Part shown: positions 7,113 to 15,941 of the stretch, piece after piece | Position numbering within the stretch: the first letter of the stretch is position 1 | Layout of the letters: each line of letters opens with the position of its first letter | Source of the DNA: an uncultured Pelagibacteraceae bacterium | GTDB lineage: Bacteria > Pseudomonadota > Alphaproteobacteria > Pelagibacterales > AG-422-B15 | DNA: 34,061 nucleotides | Assembly (NCBI GenBank): GCA_902525595.1 | Contig: CABZHO010000008.1 | Coordinates: forward strand, 1 to 34,061 | Reading direction: 5' to 3' | The notes under the pieces: generated by a model | Told to the model about the DNA's origin: nothing | The model's database searches: none | The model's input: only the letters and a program-made list of their open reading frames with translations | Made by a program: the position numbers and the translations under genes

Positions 7113-9110
7113 CTATATTTTCTTACTTATCAATTTGAATATTTTTTTTGCTGTAATTCCATAAAAATCATACAGTTTTTGATACGGTGCACTTGCCCCA
7201 AAATCTTTCATACAAATATTTAATGTATTTTCAGGACATATTTGGTTCCATCCAAAACTTGATCCTGCCTCTATTGAGATATTAAGTTCAGAGTTTCCTC
7301 TAATCATTTTTTGATAAGTTTTATTTTGGATTTTAAACTGTTCCATACAAGGAACAGATATAACTCTTACTAATTTTTTCTTCTTTTCCAATATTGACAT
7401 TAATTGAAGCCCAATTTCCACTTCAGATCCTGAAGCAAAAATTGAAATATCAGGGTTCTTTGAATTACTTTTTAGCTCATAAGCTCCTTGGGCGCTAATA
7501 TTTTTTGTCAGATACTTTTTTCTAATCATCGGAAGCTTTTGTCTTGTTAAAGCAATTACACTTGGCCCCTTTGAATTTGAAAGAGCTAATTCCCATGCTT
7601 CTGCAGTTTCAATTAAATCAGCTGGCCTAAAGACTTTCACATTTGGTGTAGCTCTTAATGATGCAAGCTGTTCAATTGGTTGATGTGTCGGACCATCTTC
7701 ACCAAGTCCGATTGAATCATGAGTTAATATATAAATAGCTCTTTGCTGCATTAAAGCTGCAAGACGAAGAGATGGTTTACAATAATCTAAAAAAATCAAG
7801 AAGGTTCCACCAAATGGAATAATGCCTTTATGAAGTGACATGCCATTCATGATGGAGGCCATACCATGTTCCCGAATACCATAGTAAATATAATTACCAT
7901 TGTAGTTTGCAGAATTAATAACTTCCATTTTTGCGCCCTTTGTATTATTTGAGCCAGTTAAGTCTGCCGAGCCTCCTACTAATTCAGGTAGTGTTGATGA
8001 TATTGTATTTATTACCATTTCAGACGCTTGTCGTGTAGCTACATCAAGAGGTTTTTTTATATATTTTTTCTTAAACTGATTAAAATTTTGACTTAACTTT
8101 AGTGGAAGCTTTCCATCAATTCTTCTTATGTATTGAGCTTTCTTATTCTTTGGAAGTTTCTCATAATTTAGTTTCCAAGTTTTATATTCATCAATTGATT
8201 TTTTACTGAGATTTTTCCATTCACCTAGAATATTTTTTGGAACTGTAAATGGTTTATGTGGCCAGTTTAATTTAGTTCTAGTAAGTTTTACTTCATTCTC
8301 TCCAAGTGGTGAACCATGCACTGATGACTTGCCTTGTTTATTTGGAGATCCAAAACCAATTTTAGTTTTACATGAGATCAAAGTAGGCTTCTTTGATCTT
8401 TGAGCCTTTTTAATCGATTGTATTATTTCTTTAGGTTTGTGACCATTAATTTTAATTGTATTCCAACCATAGGCCTTAAATCTTTCAGATGTATTTTCTG
8501 AGTTTGCGAGCTTTACGGGTCCATCTATTGAAATTCCATTGTCATCAAAAAAAACAATTAGTTTATTAAGTCTTAGATGGCCTGCAAAAGATGCAACTTC
8601 ATGTGAAATTCCCTCCATCAAATCCCCATCGCTTGCAATAACATAGGTGAAATGATTAACAATTTTTTCTCCAAATTGGTTTCTCAAAATTTCCTCTGCT
8701 AATGCCATCCCAACTGCATTACCGATACCCTGTCCAAGTGGCCCTGTTGTTGTTTCGATACCTTTTGCATGCCCGTATTCTGGATGACCAGCACATTTAC
8801 TACCCAGTTGTCGAAATTTCTTAATTTCCTGGATCGTCATATCTTTATGACCAGTTAGGTAGAGCAATGAATATAAAAGCATAGATCCATGACCAGCTGA
8901 AAGAACAAATCTATCTCTGTCGTGCCAATTTGGGGCGAGTGGATTGTACTTCAAAAATTTTGTATAGAGTATGGTTGCTACATCTGCCATTCCCATTGGT
9001 AAACCAGGATGCCCACTTTTAGCTTTTTCTACAGCGTCTACTGATAAAAACCTGATGGCATTAGCCAAATCCTCATGGCTGACAGATGACTGGTCTTTTT
9101 TATTAGACAT
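7113..9110 (-). CDS. tkt: Transketolase
   Basis: 665 residues, normal for bacterial transketolase. The N-terminal ThDP domain contains GHPGLPMGMAD, TTGPLGQGIGNAVGMA and the ThDP/metal motif SDGDLMEGISHE. The middle domain holds GIREHGMASIMNG and THDSIGLGEDGPTHQPIE, and the C-terminal domain follows. The enzyme moves two-carbon units between sugar phosphates in the non-oxidative pentose phosphate pathway or a Calvin-like cycle. No RuBisCO or phosphoribulokinase is in the window, so the cluster is read as glycolytic/pentose phosphate. It is the first gene of the minus-strand operon and is divergent from DUF4164-zapA. No good Shine-Dalgarno is visible before its ATG. Confidence 0.97.
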   Translation of the reverse strand: MSNKKDQSSVSHEDLANAIRFLSVDAVEKAKSGHPGLPMGMADVATILYTKFLKYNPLAPNWHDRDRFVLSAGHGSMLLYSLLYLTGHKDMTIQEIKKFRQLGSKCAGHPEYGHAKGIETTTGPLGQGIGNAVGMALAEEILRNQFGEKIVNHFTYVIASDGDLMEGISHEVASFAGHLRLNKLIVFFDDNGISIDGPVKLANSENTSERFKAYGWNTIKINGHKPKEIIQSIKKAQRSKKPTLISCKTKIGFGSPNKQGKSSVHGSPLGENEVKLTRTKLNWPHKPFTVPKNILGEWKNLSKKSIDEYKTWKLNYEKLPKNKKAQYIRRIDGKLPLKLSQNFNQFKKKYIKKPLDVATRQASEMVINTISSTLPELVGGSADLTGSNNTKGAKMEVINSANYNGNYIYYGIREHGMASIMNGMSLHKGIIPFGGTFLIFLDYCKPSLRLAALMQQRAIYILTHDSIGLGEDGPTHQPIEQLASLRATPNVKVFRPADLIETAEAWELALSNSKGPSVIALTRQKLPMIRKKYLTKNISAQGAYELKSNSKNPDISIFASGSEVEIGLQLMSILEKKKKLVRVISVPCMEQFKIQNKTYQKMIRGNSELNISIEAGSSFGWNQICPENTLNICMKDFGASAPYQKLYDFYGITAKKIFKLISKKI

Positions 9111-9151
9111 TTTTTTGTTATAAAGATTTAAGATAATATAAGCAATTATCG

Positions 9152-9165
9152 TTAAAGAGTCTTAA
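9152..9165. promoter_or_regulatory. TTAA-N6-TTAA site containing a GANTC methylation sequence
   Basis: In the 159-base divergent gap between tkt and the DUF4164-zapA genes, TTAA and TTAA flank AGAGTC, which contains GAGTC (a GANTC site, the CcrM target in alphaproteobacteria). CtrA boxes are usually TTAA-N7-TTAA, so the spacing is one base short. The position in front of a division gene makes it worth noting, but TTAA is common in AT-rich DNA. Confidence 0.2.
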
Positions 9166-9216
9166 ATTTTAGCAATTTATTAACAAAAAATTTTTTTAAG
9201 ATTGTTATATTAAAAG

Positions 9217-9245
9217 TTGACTGCGAACAAAAAAGACAGTTAAAC
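9217..9245 (+). promoter_or_regulatory. Candidate promoter for DUF4164-zapA
   Basis: TTGACT (5 of 6 to the sigma70 -35) is followed after 17 bases by TTAAAC, a weak -10. The first gene starts about 25 bases further on, after a GAGGG ribosome-binding site. The rest of the 9111-9269 gap is AT-rich with no ORF or RNA gene that I recognise. Confidence 0.35.
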
Positions 9246-9269
9246 TCGCTTAAAGTTTGAGGGTAATAA

Positions 9270-9533
9270 ATGTCTGGTATTCAAGAGTCTAAAGATAAAT
9301 TCGATAATGCAATTGACAAACTTAGTGAAGAAATAGACAGACTGTCAAAAAAAGCCCTCAGAGTAGTTGATTTAGAAAATCAAAATGCAAAATTACAGGA
9401 AAATAATAATCACTTAGAAAATGAGATTAAAATTCTTAAGTCTGACTTCATGGAACTTAAGAATATTGCCGGCAATATTTCGTCTCAGCTTGACGAAAAT
9501 ATTTACACTATCAAAGACATACTGGACTCCTAA
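9270..9533 (+). CDS. DUF4164-like small coiled-coil protein upstream of zapA
   Basis: An 87-residue, strongly charged protein that looks helical throughout (for example DKFDNAIDKLSEEIDRLSK and LENEIKILKSDFMELKN), with repeated heptad leucines and no membrane segment. It resembles DUF4164 proteins, which lie immediately before zapA in many alphaproteobacteria. The gene ends two bases before zapA, so the two are almost certainly co-expressed. A role as a ZapA/ZapB-like partner at the FtsZ ring is inference from position and coiled-coil shape. A good GAGGG ribosome-binding site supports the start. Confidence 0.75.
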   Translation: MSGIQESKDKFDNAIDKLSEEIDRLSKKALRVVDLENQNAKLQENNNHLENEIKILKSDFMELKNIAGNISSQLDENIYTIKDILDS

Positions 9534-9535
9534 AA

Positions 9536-9898
9536 ATGCCTGAAATTATAGTCAATATAAACGATCAAGATTATGCTATTGTCTGTGATCCAGGTGAGGA
9601 AAATCACCTTAAACAGCTAAGTTCAAGAATAGATTTTAAAGTAAGAGAACTAACAAAAAGGTTCGGTAAAATTGGTGAGACTAGGCTGATGGTAATGGCG
9701 TCACTACTAATCGCAGATGAGATTCATGACCTAAATCAAAAATTGAAAATAAACTTAGAAAAAATAAACTCACTTGAAAACGATTTAAATACAAAAGAAA
9801 ATGTCATTTTGGATCAGCAAAAAGATAATGAAAAACATCTTGAAGCCGGAAATGAAAAGTTATCAGACCTTTTGTCTCGTTTATCACTGGTTAATTAA
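9536..9898 (+). CDS. zapA: Cell division protein ZapA
   Basis: 120 residues. The N-terminal ZapA globular domain reads PEIIVNINDQDYAIVCDPGE, then HLKQLSSRIDFKVRELTKRF, and LMVMASLLIADEIHDL starts the helix that dimerises. The C-terminal 50 residues are a predicted coiled coil (INSLENDLNTKENVILDQQK). ZapA crosslinks FtsZ filaments at the division ring. It follows the DUF4164 gene by two bases and precedes the folate gene by 26 bases. In many proteobacteria the 6S RNA gene lies right after zapA; there is no room for it here. Confidence 0.9.
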   Translation: MPEIIVNINDQDYAIVCDPGEENHLKQLSSRIDFKVRELTKRFGKIGETRLMVMASLLIADEIHDLNQKLKINLEKINSLENDLNTKENVILDQQKDNEKHLEAGNEKLSDLLSRLSLVN

Positions 9899-9924
9899 TT
9901 ACCAACAAAGTTCGACTCTAAGCA

Positions 9925-10497
9925 ATGACGAAAAGGGAAAGTCTTAGCGAAAAAAAAATATTAAGAAAATTTTTGACTAATCGAAGGTCAGAATTGAGTG
10001 TAATCTATGAGAGCAAAAATAACGCTCACATTCATCTACAACCATTGATACAGAATATAAAAAATGAAATTATTGGTACCTATATTAATTTCAGAAATGA
10101 ATTAGATACAAAAAAACTTAATCAATATTTAATAAAACAAAATATTAATATCGCACTACCCATCATAGATTTTGAAAATCAAGAAATGAATTTTTTTAAA
10201 TATGATGATAATACTGAATTAGTAAAAAATAAATACTGCATCCTTGAACCTAAATACCAAGAACAAATTATATTCCCAAAAAAAATATTAATTCCATTAC
10301 TAGGATATTCACTCAATGGCCAAAGACTTGGTTACGGAGGAGGTTATTACGATAAGTATTTTGCAAAGCATGGTGAGCGAGTACAAAAAATTGGACTTGG
10401 ATTTACATTTCAAGAAGTAAAAGATCTACCGACAGAAAAACATGATGTAAGACTGGATTGGATTTTGTCAGAGAAACATTTATATAAAGTTAGATGA
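9925..10497 (+). CDS. fau: 5-formyltetrahydrofolate cyclo-ligase
   Basis: 190 residues. It catalyses the ATP-dependent conversion of 5-formyl-THF to 5,10-methenyl-THF, salvaging a dead-end folate. The N-terminal RKFLTNRRSEL helix and the key C-terminal motif GQRLGYGGGYYDKY, which binds ATP and Mg, are intact, followed by IGLGFTFQEV and PTEKHDVRLDWI. The zapA-fau order is conserved in many proteobacteria. Its stop overlaps the ymdB start (ATGA). The internal region is AT-rich and Lys/Asn/Ile-rich, as elsewhere in the window. Confidence 0.92.
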   Translation: MTKRESLSEKKILRKFLTNRRSELSVIYESKNNAHIHLQPLIQNIKNEIIGTYINFRNELDTKKLNQYLIKQNINIALPIIDFENQEMNFFKYDDNTELVKNKYCILEPKYQEQIIFPKKILIPLLGYSLNGQRLGYGGGYYDKYFAKHGERVQKIGLGFTFQEVKDLPTEKHDVRLDWILSEKHLYKVR

Positions 10498-11294
10498 AAA
10501 TAATATTTTTAGGTGATGTCATGGGTAGATCAGGCAGGCATGCACTGAGGGATCATTTGCCAGGCCTTATTGATGAACACCAAATAGATTTTGTAATTGC
10601 CAATGGTGAAAATTCTGCAGGAGGGTTTGGTATAACCGAGCCAATTTGTAAAGAACTTTATAGCTACGGTGTGAATGTTATTACAACTGGAAATCACTTA
10701 TGGGATCAGAAAGAGATAAGTAATTATATTGATAAGGACAATAAACTATTAAAACCATACAATTTTGCAGAAGGAACGCCAGGATTAGGTTTTAATACCT
10801 ACATAGATAAAAACGGAAAAAAAATTGCAGTGATTAATATAATGGGAAATTTATTTATGCGTTCTTGCGATAATGCTTTTTTTAAAGTCGAAGAAGTTCT
10901 TAAAAATATAGATACTCAAGATTTATCCTTTATTTTTGTAGATTTTCATGCTGAAGCAACAAGCGAAAAAATGGCTATGGGACATCATCTCGATGGGAGA
11001 GTAACAGCAGTTGTAGGGACTCACACCCATGTTCCAACAGCTGATGCAGTGATTATGGAGCATGGAACTGCGTTTCAAACAGATGCGGGGATGTGTGGAG
11101 ATTATGACTCAGTTATTGGTACAAAAAAAAATGAGTTTGTAAGAAAATTTGCAACTCAAGATACTGAAAGAAAACGTGTCCCTCCTGCAGATGGTGAGGG
11201 AACCTTGTGCGGCGTTATAATTGAGTCCAATAAAGAAAACTATTTAGCTCAAAGTATTATGCCAATTCGTATTGGTGGAAAAATTGGTATTTAG
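10494..11294 (+). CDS. ymdB: YmdB-family metallophosphoesterase (TIGR00282)
   Basis: 266 residues. Metal ligands of the calcineurin-like fold are all visible: GDVMGRSGRHAL, ANGENSAGGFGI, TGNHLWDQKE, VDFHAEATSEK and GTHTHVPTAD. In Bacillus the homologue YmdB hydrolyses 2',3'-cyclic nucleotides; the substrate here is unknown. It overlaps fau by four bases and is followed directly by yebC with no spacer. Length and motifs are normal for the family. Confidence 0.93.
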   Translation: MKIIFLGDVMGRSGRHALRDHLPGLIDEHQIDFVIANGENSAGGFGITEPICKELYSYGVNVITTGNHLWDQKEISNYIDKDNKLLKPYNFAEGTPGLGFNTYIDKNGKKIAVINIMGNLFMRSCDNAFFKVEEVLKNIDTQDLSFIFVDFHAEATSEKMAMGHHLDGRVTAVVGTHTHVPTADAVIMEHGTAFQTDAGMCGDYDSVIGTKKNEFVRKFATQDTERKRVPPADGEGTLCGVIIESNKENYLAQSIMPIRIGGKIGI

Positions 11295-12038
11295 ATGGCA
11301 GGTCACTCAAAATTTAAAAACATCATGTATCGTAAGGGTGCCCAAGATAAAAAAAGAGCAAGTTTATTTTCAAAGTTATCAAAAGAGATTACAGTGGCTG
11401 CCAAATTAGGCTCACCTGATCCTGAACAGAATGCTCGTCTAAGATCAGCTATTCAGCTTGCTAAATCTTCAAGTTTCCCAAAGGAAAATATAGACAGAGC
11501 TATAAAAAAATCTTTGGATAAAGACACAGTTAATTACGATCAAATGAGATATGAAGGTTTTGGTCCCAATGGAACATCAATTATTGTTGAAGCACTGACT
11601 GATAATCGCAATAGAACTGCGTCAAATGTGAGATCTACGTTTCAAAAATTTGGTGGTTCAATGGGTGAAAGTGGTTCAGTATCTCATGCTTTTAATCATT
11701 ATGGATTTCTTCGTTATAATAAGAGCATTGCGATTGATGAAGAATTTTTCAATTATTCGATAGAGAATGGAGCGGAAGATTGTTTTTTAGATGAAGAAAC
11801 TTATGAAGCTGTTTGCACACCTGAGCAGTTGTCAAATTTTTATAGTATTCTTGAAAAAAAATATGGAGAACCAGTTTCATCAGGTTTTCAATGGAAGCCA
11901 ATTTCTTATATTAATATAGAAGGTGATAAACTTAAATCCCTCATTAATTTACTAAATGAACTAGATAATGATGAAGATGTTCAGCAAGTCTTTTCAAATT
12001 TTGAGGCAACAGATGAAGAATTAGCATTGTTTGCTTAA
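11295..12038 (+). CDS. yebC: YebC/PmpR-family protein
   Basis: 247 residues starting MAGHSKFKNIMYRKGAQD, followed by FSKLSKEITVAAKLGSPDPE and the family hallmark RYEGFGPNGTSIIVEALTDN. The family was long annotated as transcription regulators; newer work ties YebC to ribosomes stalled on proline motifs, which would fit with EF-P, but that is outside knowledge rather than seen here. The ATG directly follows the ymdB stop. In most proteobacteria ruvC comes next; here a different nuclease gene does. Confidence 0.95.
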   Translation: MAGHSKFKNIMYRKGAQDKKRASLFSKLSKEITVAAKLGSPDPEQNARLRSAIQLAKSSSFPKENIDRAIKKSLDKDTVNYDQMRYEGFGPNGTSIIVEALTDNRNRTASNVRSTFQKFGGSMGESGSVSHAFNHYGFLRYNKSIAIDEEFFNYSIENGAEDCFLDEETYEAVCTPEQLSNFYSILEKKYGEPVSSGFQWKPISYINIEGDKLKSLINLLNELDNDEDVQQVFSNFEATDEELALFA

Positions 12039-12104
12039 TAAATTCACTTTCAAAAAAAAATATATGAATTAATCTTAGGTTATTAAGTAATTCTGATTCG
12101 CTTT

Positions 12105-12485
12105 ATGCCAGGTAGTTCTCCAAAAAGAAAAGGTGACGGTTATGAAAGAGAGCTCGCAAAATATTTCAATAAAAAAATTTTTGATGGTGAAGATAAAGTC
12201 CAACGAATGCCACTGTCTGGTGGTGGTGCGGTAAAATCTTCAGGTGGTAGTGATTTAAAGAATACACCTCATATTTATGTGGAAGCTAAAAGAACTGAAA
12301 AATTTAAAATTCACGAGTCCATGAGACAAGTCATTGATAACATAGAAATATCAAAGTCCGAATCTATGCCAGTTGTAATTACCCGAAGAAACCGAGAAGC
12401 TACAGGTGATTCACTGTGCATATTGAAACTGGATGATTTTATTGAACTGTATCGAATATTAATTGATAGCAAAAAGGGATCTTAG
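12105..12485 (+). CDS. Small PD-(D/E)XK nuclease, Hjc-like, in the usual ruvC position
   Basis: A 126-residue basic protein that I read as a PD-(D/E)XK nuclease of the archaeal-Hjc/phage-resolvase type. Candidate catalytic residues are Glu14 in KGDGYERELAKYF, Asp50 in GGSDLKN, Glu60 and Lys62 in YVEAKRTEK, and Gln75 in MRQVIDN. The segment RMPLSGGG before the Asp is also typical of Hjc-like proteins. It lacks similarity to RuvC. It lies 66 bases after yebC and 44 bases before tolQ, exactly where ruvC-ruvA-ruvB (and often ybgC) lie in relatives. A role in resolving Holliday junctions is inferred from fold motifs plus position. No clear ribosome-binding site precedes the ATG. Confidence 0.7.
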   Translation: MPGSSPKRKGDGYERELAKYFNKKIFDGEDKVQRMPLSGGGAVKSSGGSDLKNTPHIYVEAKRTEKFKIHESMRQVIDNIEISKSESMPVVITRRNREATGDSLCILKLDDFIELYRILIDSKKGS

Positions 12486-12529
12486 GATTTGCCCTATTTA
12501 AGACAATATTTAACATTAGTTGAAGTTAT

Positions 12530-13234
12530 ATGGAAAATGAAGACCTGGTTAGTGTAAGTCAAGTAAATGACGAGTTTACTCTAATATCACTTTTTTTTAG
12601 AGCCGACATAGTAGTAAAACTAGTAATTTTAATTTTATTTGCTTCATCGATTTTATCGTGGACTATTATTATTCATAAAATACGATTATTCAGATTATTA
12701 AAAAGTATCAGTAAGCAATTTGAAGATGAATTCTGGTCAGGTCGTTCAATTAAAGAAATTACAAATAGCACTAAAGATTTACCTGACAGTCCAATTAAAT
12801 ACGTATTCTCCGAAGCTGTTGATGAGGTTGAAAAATCAAATAAAGAAACAACAAAAAAAATCGATAGTCTGATTGATCGCTTAAACCGAGTGATGGAAGC
12901 CGCTATTGACTATCAAAATGAAAAACTGTCTGAATATTTTAGCTATCTTGCAACAATTGGTGCTACCACGCCTTTTATTGGATTATTTGGAACAGTTTGG
13001 GGTATCATGAATTCCTTTCAGTCGATTGCAATATCTAGAAATACATCACTTGCAGTTGTTGCGCCAGGAATAGCTGAAGCATTATTTGCGACTGCACTAG
13101 GCTTGTTAGCCGCCATCCCTGCGGTTATAGCGTATAATATTTTCACCAGTCAAGTTAATGACGAAAACGCTCGGATGTATCGTTTTAAAGAACATTTTAA
13201 CGTTATTTTTTCTAGAGGCTTAAATACAAAATAA
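12530..13234 (+). CDS. tolQ: TolQ, inner-membrane proton-channel subunit
   Basis: 234 residues of the MotA/TolQ/ExbB family. Three membrane helices are visible: VVKLVILILFASSILSWTII near the N-terminus, a long pair around ATIGATTPFIGLFGTVWGIM, and EALFATALGLLAAIPAVIAY. A cytoplasmic helical loop lies between the first and second. TolQ and TolR use the proton-motive force to energise TolA and Pal during outer-membrane constriction. It heads the tolQ-R-A-B-pal-cpoB cluster. The ybgC thioesterase gene that often precedes tolQ is absent. Confidence 0.96.
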   Translation: MENEDLVSVSQVNDEFTLISLFFRADIVVKLVILILFASSILSWTIIIHKIRLFRLLKSISKQFEDEFWSGRSIKEITNSTKDLPDSPIKYVFSEAVDEVEKSNKETTKKIDSLIDRLNRVMEAAIDYQNEKLSEYFSYLATIGATTPFIGLFGTVWGIMNSFQSIAISRNTSLAVVAPGIAEALFATALGLLAAIPAVIAYNIFTSQVNDENARMYRFKEHFNVIFSRGLNTK

Positions 13235-13246
13235 AGAAAATTATTG

Positions 13247-13654
13247 ATGGTAGCACGTAATATCAGATCAAAACCTTTCAGCGATATAAATGTGACACCG
13301 TTTGTTGACGTAATGTTAGTTTTGCTGATTATTTTTATGGTAACCGCACCATTATTGACAGTAGGAGTTCAGGTTGATTTACCTGAAACAAACGCTGATA
13401 CTTTACAATCTGACAATGAGCCGCTTGAAGTAACAATAGACTCAAGTGGATTAATATTTATTCAAGAGACTGAAATTGGTCTTTCAGAGTTAATACCTAA
13501 AATGAAAGCAATTACTGAAAATAGGTTTGATACGAAAATTTATGTTAGGGGTGATGAGACAATCGATTACGGGCAAATTATGATGGTTTTAGGAGAATTA
13601 TCTGGATCAGGATTTTCGAAAGTTGCTCTGATTACGAAGCCATTAAGCAAATAG
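13247..13654 (+). CDS. tolR: TolR, inner-membrane proton-channel subunit
   Basis: 135 residues from ATG at 13247; the track's TTG three bases earlier is less likely. After a short basic N-terminus the single membrane helix contains NVTPFVDVMLVLLIIFMV with the proton-carrying Asp21 (E. coli Asp23). A periplasmic ExbD/TolR domain follows (YVRGDETIDYGQIMMVLGEL). It lies 12 bases after tolQ and 16 bases before tolA. Confidence 0.96.
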   Translation: MVARNIRSKPFSDINVTPFVDVMLVLLIIFMVTAPLLTVGVQVDLPETNADTLQSDNEPLEVTIDSSGLIFIQETEIGLSELIPKMKAITENRFDTKIYVRGDETIDYGQIMMVLGELSGSGFSKVALITKPLSK

Positions 13655-13670
13655 TTAATGCGATTATTAT

Positions 13671-14483
13671 ATGAGAATTTCTGTTTTAGGGTCAATTTTA
13701 CTTCACATTTTTATTCTTCTATTCACAATTTTATCATTGCCACTTTTTAATAATAATAATCTAGATATGCCACCTGTTATACAAATTGAATTAATTGAGA
13801 TAGCAGAAAAAACTAATATTCCTGAGATCAGTAAAAAAATTGAAGATCAGGAAAAACTGTTTGAAGAAAAAAAAGAGGAAACAAAGATTAATCAGCCTAT
13901 TCAAAAACCTAAAGAAGAAATATCAAATGAGAAGGTAAAAGATCCGAGTGAGTCAGAAAAAATTGAAAAAGCAAGAATAGAAGAAAAAATGTTACAAAAT
14001 ATGCCAGTGAGAAAGCCCGAGAACAAAAAAAAAGATAAATTTGATCCACTCAAATTAGCTGAATTAATTGATAAACAAAAAGATACTTTACAGAATAATC
14101 CTGAAGATATGGTGGAAAAAGATTATGAGGCCCTAGACTCAACTCCCAGTTTGGACAAACGATTAACACTCTCGGAGGAAGATGCAATTAGAGCTCAGTT
14201 CATGCAGTGCTGGAGCATTCCTCTTGGAATTCCATATGATGATACCATGGTTGTTAAAATTAAAATTTTTCTTAATACTGATGGCTCCCTGTTAAAACCA
14301 CCAGAGGTTGTTCAGCATGAAAGAATGAATAAACCAAGTGAAAAATACTTTAGAACTCTCGCTGAAAGTGCTTTGAGAGCTGTCAGAAGATGTGACCCAA
14401 TTAAAGTACCAGACCCTGAAAGATATAATAACTGGAAAAACCTACAGTTGAACTTTGATCCAAGGGAGATATTAAGAAGTTAG
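13671..14483 (+). CDS. tolA: TolA, inner-membrane energy-transducing protein
   Basis: 270 residues. One N-terminal membrane anchor ([21 protein letters not shown]) is followed by a Lys/Glu-rich helical stalk of about 110 residues (for example [16 protein letters not shown]), and then a C-terminal TonB/TolA-like domain ([17 protein letters not shown] ... [13 protein letters not shown]) with two cysteines that may form a disulphide. The stalk is short compared with E. coli TolA. The layout and the position between tolR and tolB leave little doubt. It ends 2 bases before tolB. Confidence 0.93.
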   Translation: MRISVLGSILLHIFILLFTILSLPLFNNNNLDMPPVIQIELIEIAEKTNIPEISKKIEDQEKLFEEKKEETKINQPIQKPKEEISNEKVKDPSESEKIEKARIEEKMLQNMPVRKPENKKKDKFDPLKLAELIDKQKDTLQNNPEDMVEKDYEALDSTPSLDKRLTLSEEDAIRAQFMQCWSIPLGIPYDDTMVVKIKIFLNTDGSLLKPPEVVQHERMNKPSEKYFRTLAESALRAVRRCDPIKVPDPERYNNWKNLQLNFDPREILRS

Positions 14484-14485
14484 CT

Positions 14486-15808
14486 ATGAAAAAAATTTTT
14501 ATAATTTTATTTTTTATTCTTTTTTCATCAAAAGTATCACATGCAATTATTGAAATTGATATCACAGAGGGCAACAGAGAGCCATTACCAATTGCAATTA
14601 CAGAATTTTTTCATGATGACAATGACGAATTATTGAAAAATGATATACCAAACCGAATTCGTAAGGTAATTGCTGACGACTTAGAAAGAAGTGGTTTATT
14701 TGAATCACTTGATCAGAAGGCATTTATCCAACGAAACAAAGCCATGCACATAAGTCCACGTTTTGCTGATTGGAGATTAATTAAAGCCCAGGGATTATTG
14801 ACTGGAGATTTATCAATAGAAAATGAAAGATTAAGAGTAGAGTTTCGTTTATGGGACACCCTAGCTGAAAAAGAAATTGAGGGACTAGTTCTTATTACTA
14901 CAATTAATAATTGGCGAAGAATAAGTCACATGATAGCTGACAAAATCTATGAGAGATTAACGGGTGAGGAAGGGTACTTTGATACAAGAATTGTATATGT
15001 TGCAGAAGAAGGTCCAAAGAACAAGAGAATTAAAAAGCTTGCTATTATGGATCAAGATGGCGCCAATCATAAATTCTTAACAAGTGGAAAAGAATTAGTT
15101 TTAACACCTAGATTTAATCCGGTGCGACAGGAAATAACATATTTGTCATACTTTAAAAATTTACCGCGTGTTTATCTTTTAAATATACAGAATGGGATAC
15201 AGGAAGTTGTTGGTGATTTTCCTGGTATGACTTTCGCTCCTAGGTTTTCCCCTGATGGTAATAAAATCATAATGAGCTTAGCAAGAGATGGAAATTCTGA
15301 CATCTATGTAATGGATATGATTTCAAGAGTAGTAGAGAGACTTACGGACAGTCAAGCAATTGACACATCACCAAGTTATTCTCCTGATGGCAAAAAAATA
15401 ACTTTTAATTCTGATCGCGGAGGATCACAACAAATATATGTAATGGATAGCAATGGAAGAAATCAGAAGAGAATTTCTAAAGGAACAGGTAATTATGCAA
15501 CACCAGTTTGGTCACCAAGAGGTGATTTAATAGCCTTTACAAAGAATTTTCAAGGACAGTACTTCATTGGTGTAATGAGAACTGATGGCACAGGTGAAAG
15601 ACTTTTGACTGAAAATTGGTATCAAGAAGCACCATCCTGGTCTTCAAATGGAAGAGTTTTAATTTTTTATAGGGAAACAAAAGCTAACGATGCTGGAGAT
15701 GGCCATTCTTCATCTATTTGGTCAATTGATTTAACTGGCTTCAATGAACGAAAACTGGAAACCCCTTTAGACGCTTCCGACCCTTCGTGGTCGAAATTAA
15801 TACAATAG
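14486..15808 (+). CDS. tolB: TolB, periplasmic beta-propeller of Tol-Pal
   Basis: 440 residues. A signal peptide ([19 protein letters not shown]) precedes an N-terminal domain beginning [18 protein letters not shown], which includes the TolA-box region, and [15 protein letters not shown]. The C-terminal half is a WD40-like propeller with repeated PD40 blades: [33 protein letters not shown] and [11 protein letters not shown]. TolB binds Pal and TolA in the periplasm. It begins 2 bases after tolA. A 133-base gap separates it from pal. Confidence 0.97.
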   Translation: MKKIFIILFFILFSSKVSHAIIEIDITEGNREPLPIAITEFFHDDNDELLKNDIPNRIRKVIADDLERSGLFESLDQKAFIQRNKAMHISPRFADWRLIKAQGLLTGDLSIENERLRVEFRLWDTLAEKEIEGLVLITTINNWRRISHMIADKIYERLTGEEGYFDTRIVYVAEEGPKNKRIKKLAIMDQDGANHKFLTSGKELVLTPRFNPVRQEITYLSYFKNLPRVYLLNIQNGIQEVVGDFPGMTFAPRFSPDGNKIIMSLARDGNSDIYVMDMISRVVERLTDSQAIDTSPSYSPDGKKITFNSDRGGSQQIYVMDSNGRNQKRISKGTGNYATPVWSPRGDLIAFTKNFQGQYFIGVMRTDGTGERLLTENWYQEAPSWSSNGRVLIFYRETKANDAGDGHSSSIWSIDLTGFNERKLETPLDASDPSWSKLIQ

Positions 15809-15878
15809 TTAAAACTGTACATAATTTTCTGAAAAAACTCCTAAAATTTAACATATTTACAATAAATTTGGTCTAGAC

Positions 15879-15907
15879 TTGTTTCACTTAAATGAATAGA
15901 GTATCAG
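15879..15907 (+). promoter_or_regulatory. Weak candidate promoter for pal
   Basis: TTGTTT, 17 bases, TATCAG lies in the only sizeable gap of the Tol cluster (15809-15941), about 35 bases before the pal start. Matches to consensus are modest. The pal ATG has a good GGGAG ribosome-binding site. Pal is usually made in much greater amounts than TolQRAB, which would fit an extra promoter here. Confidence 0.3.
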
Positions 15908-15941
15908 CGGGCTTACAAAAATATTACGGGAGTACTTAATA

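Noticed and set aside
7113-9110. tkt-gap-pgk-fba cluster as a Calvin-cycle operon
   Set aside because: No RuBisCO, phosphoribulokinase or cbbR-like gene is visible; the set is fully explained by glycolysis/gluconeogenesis and the pentose phosphate pathway.
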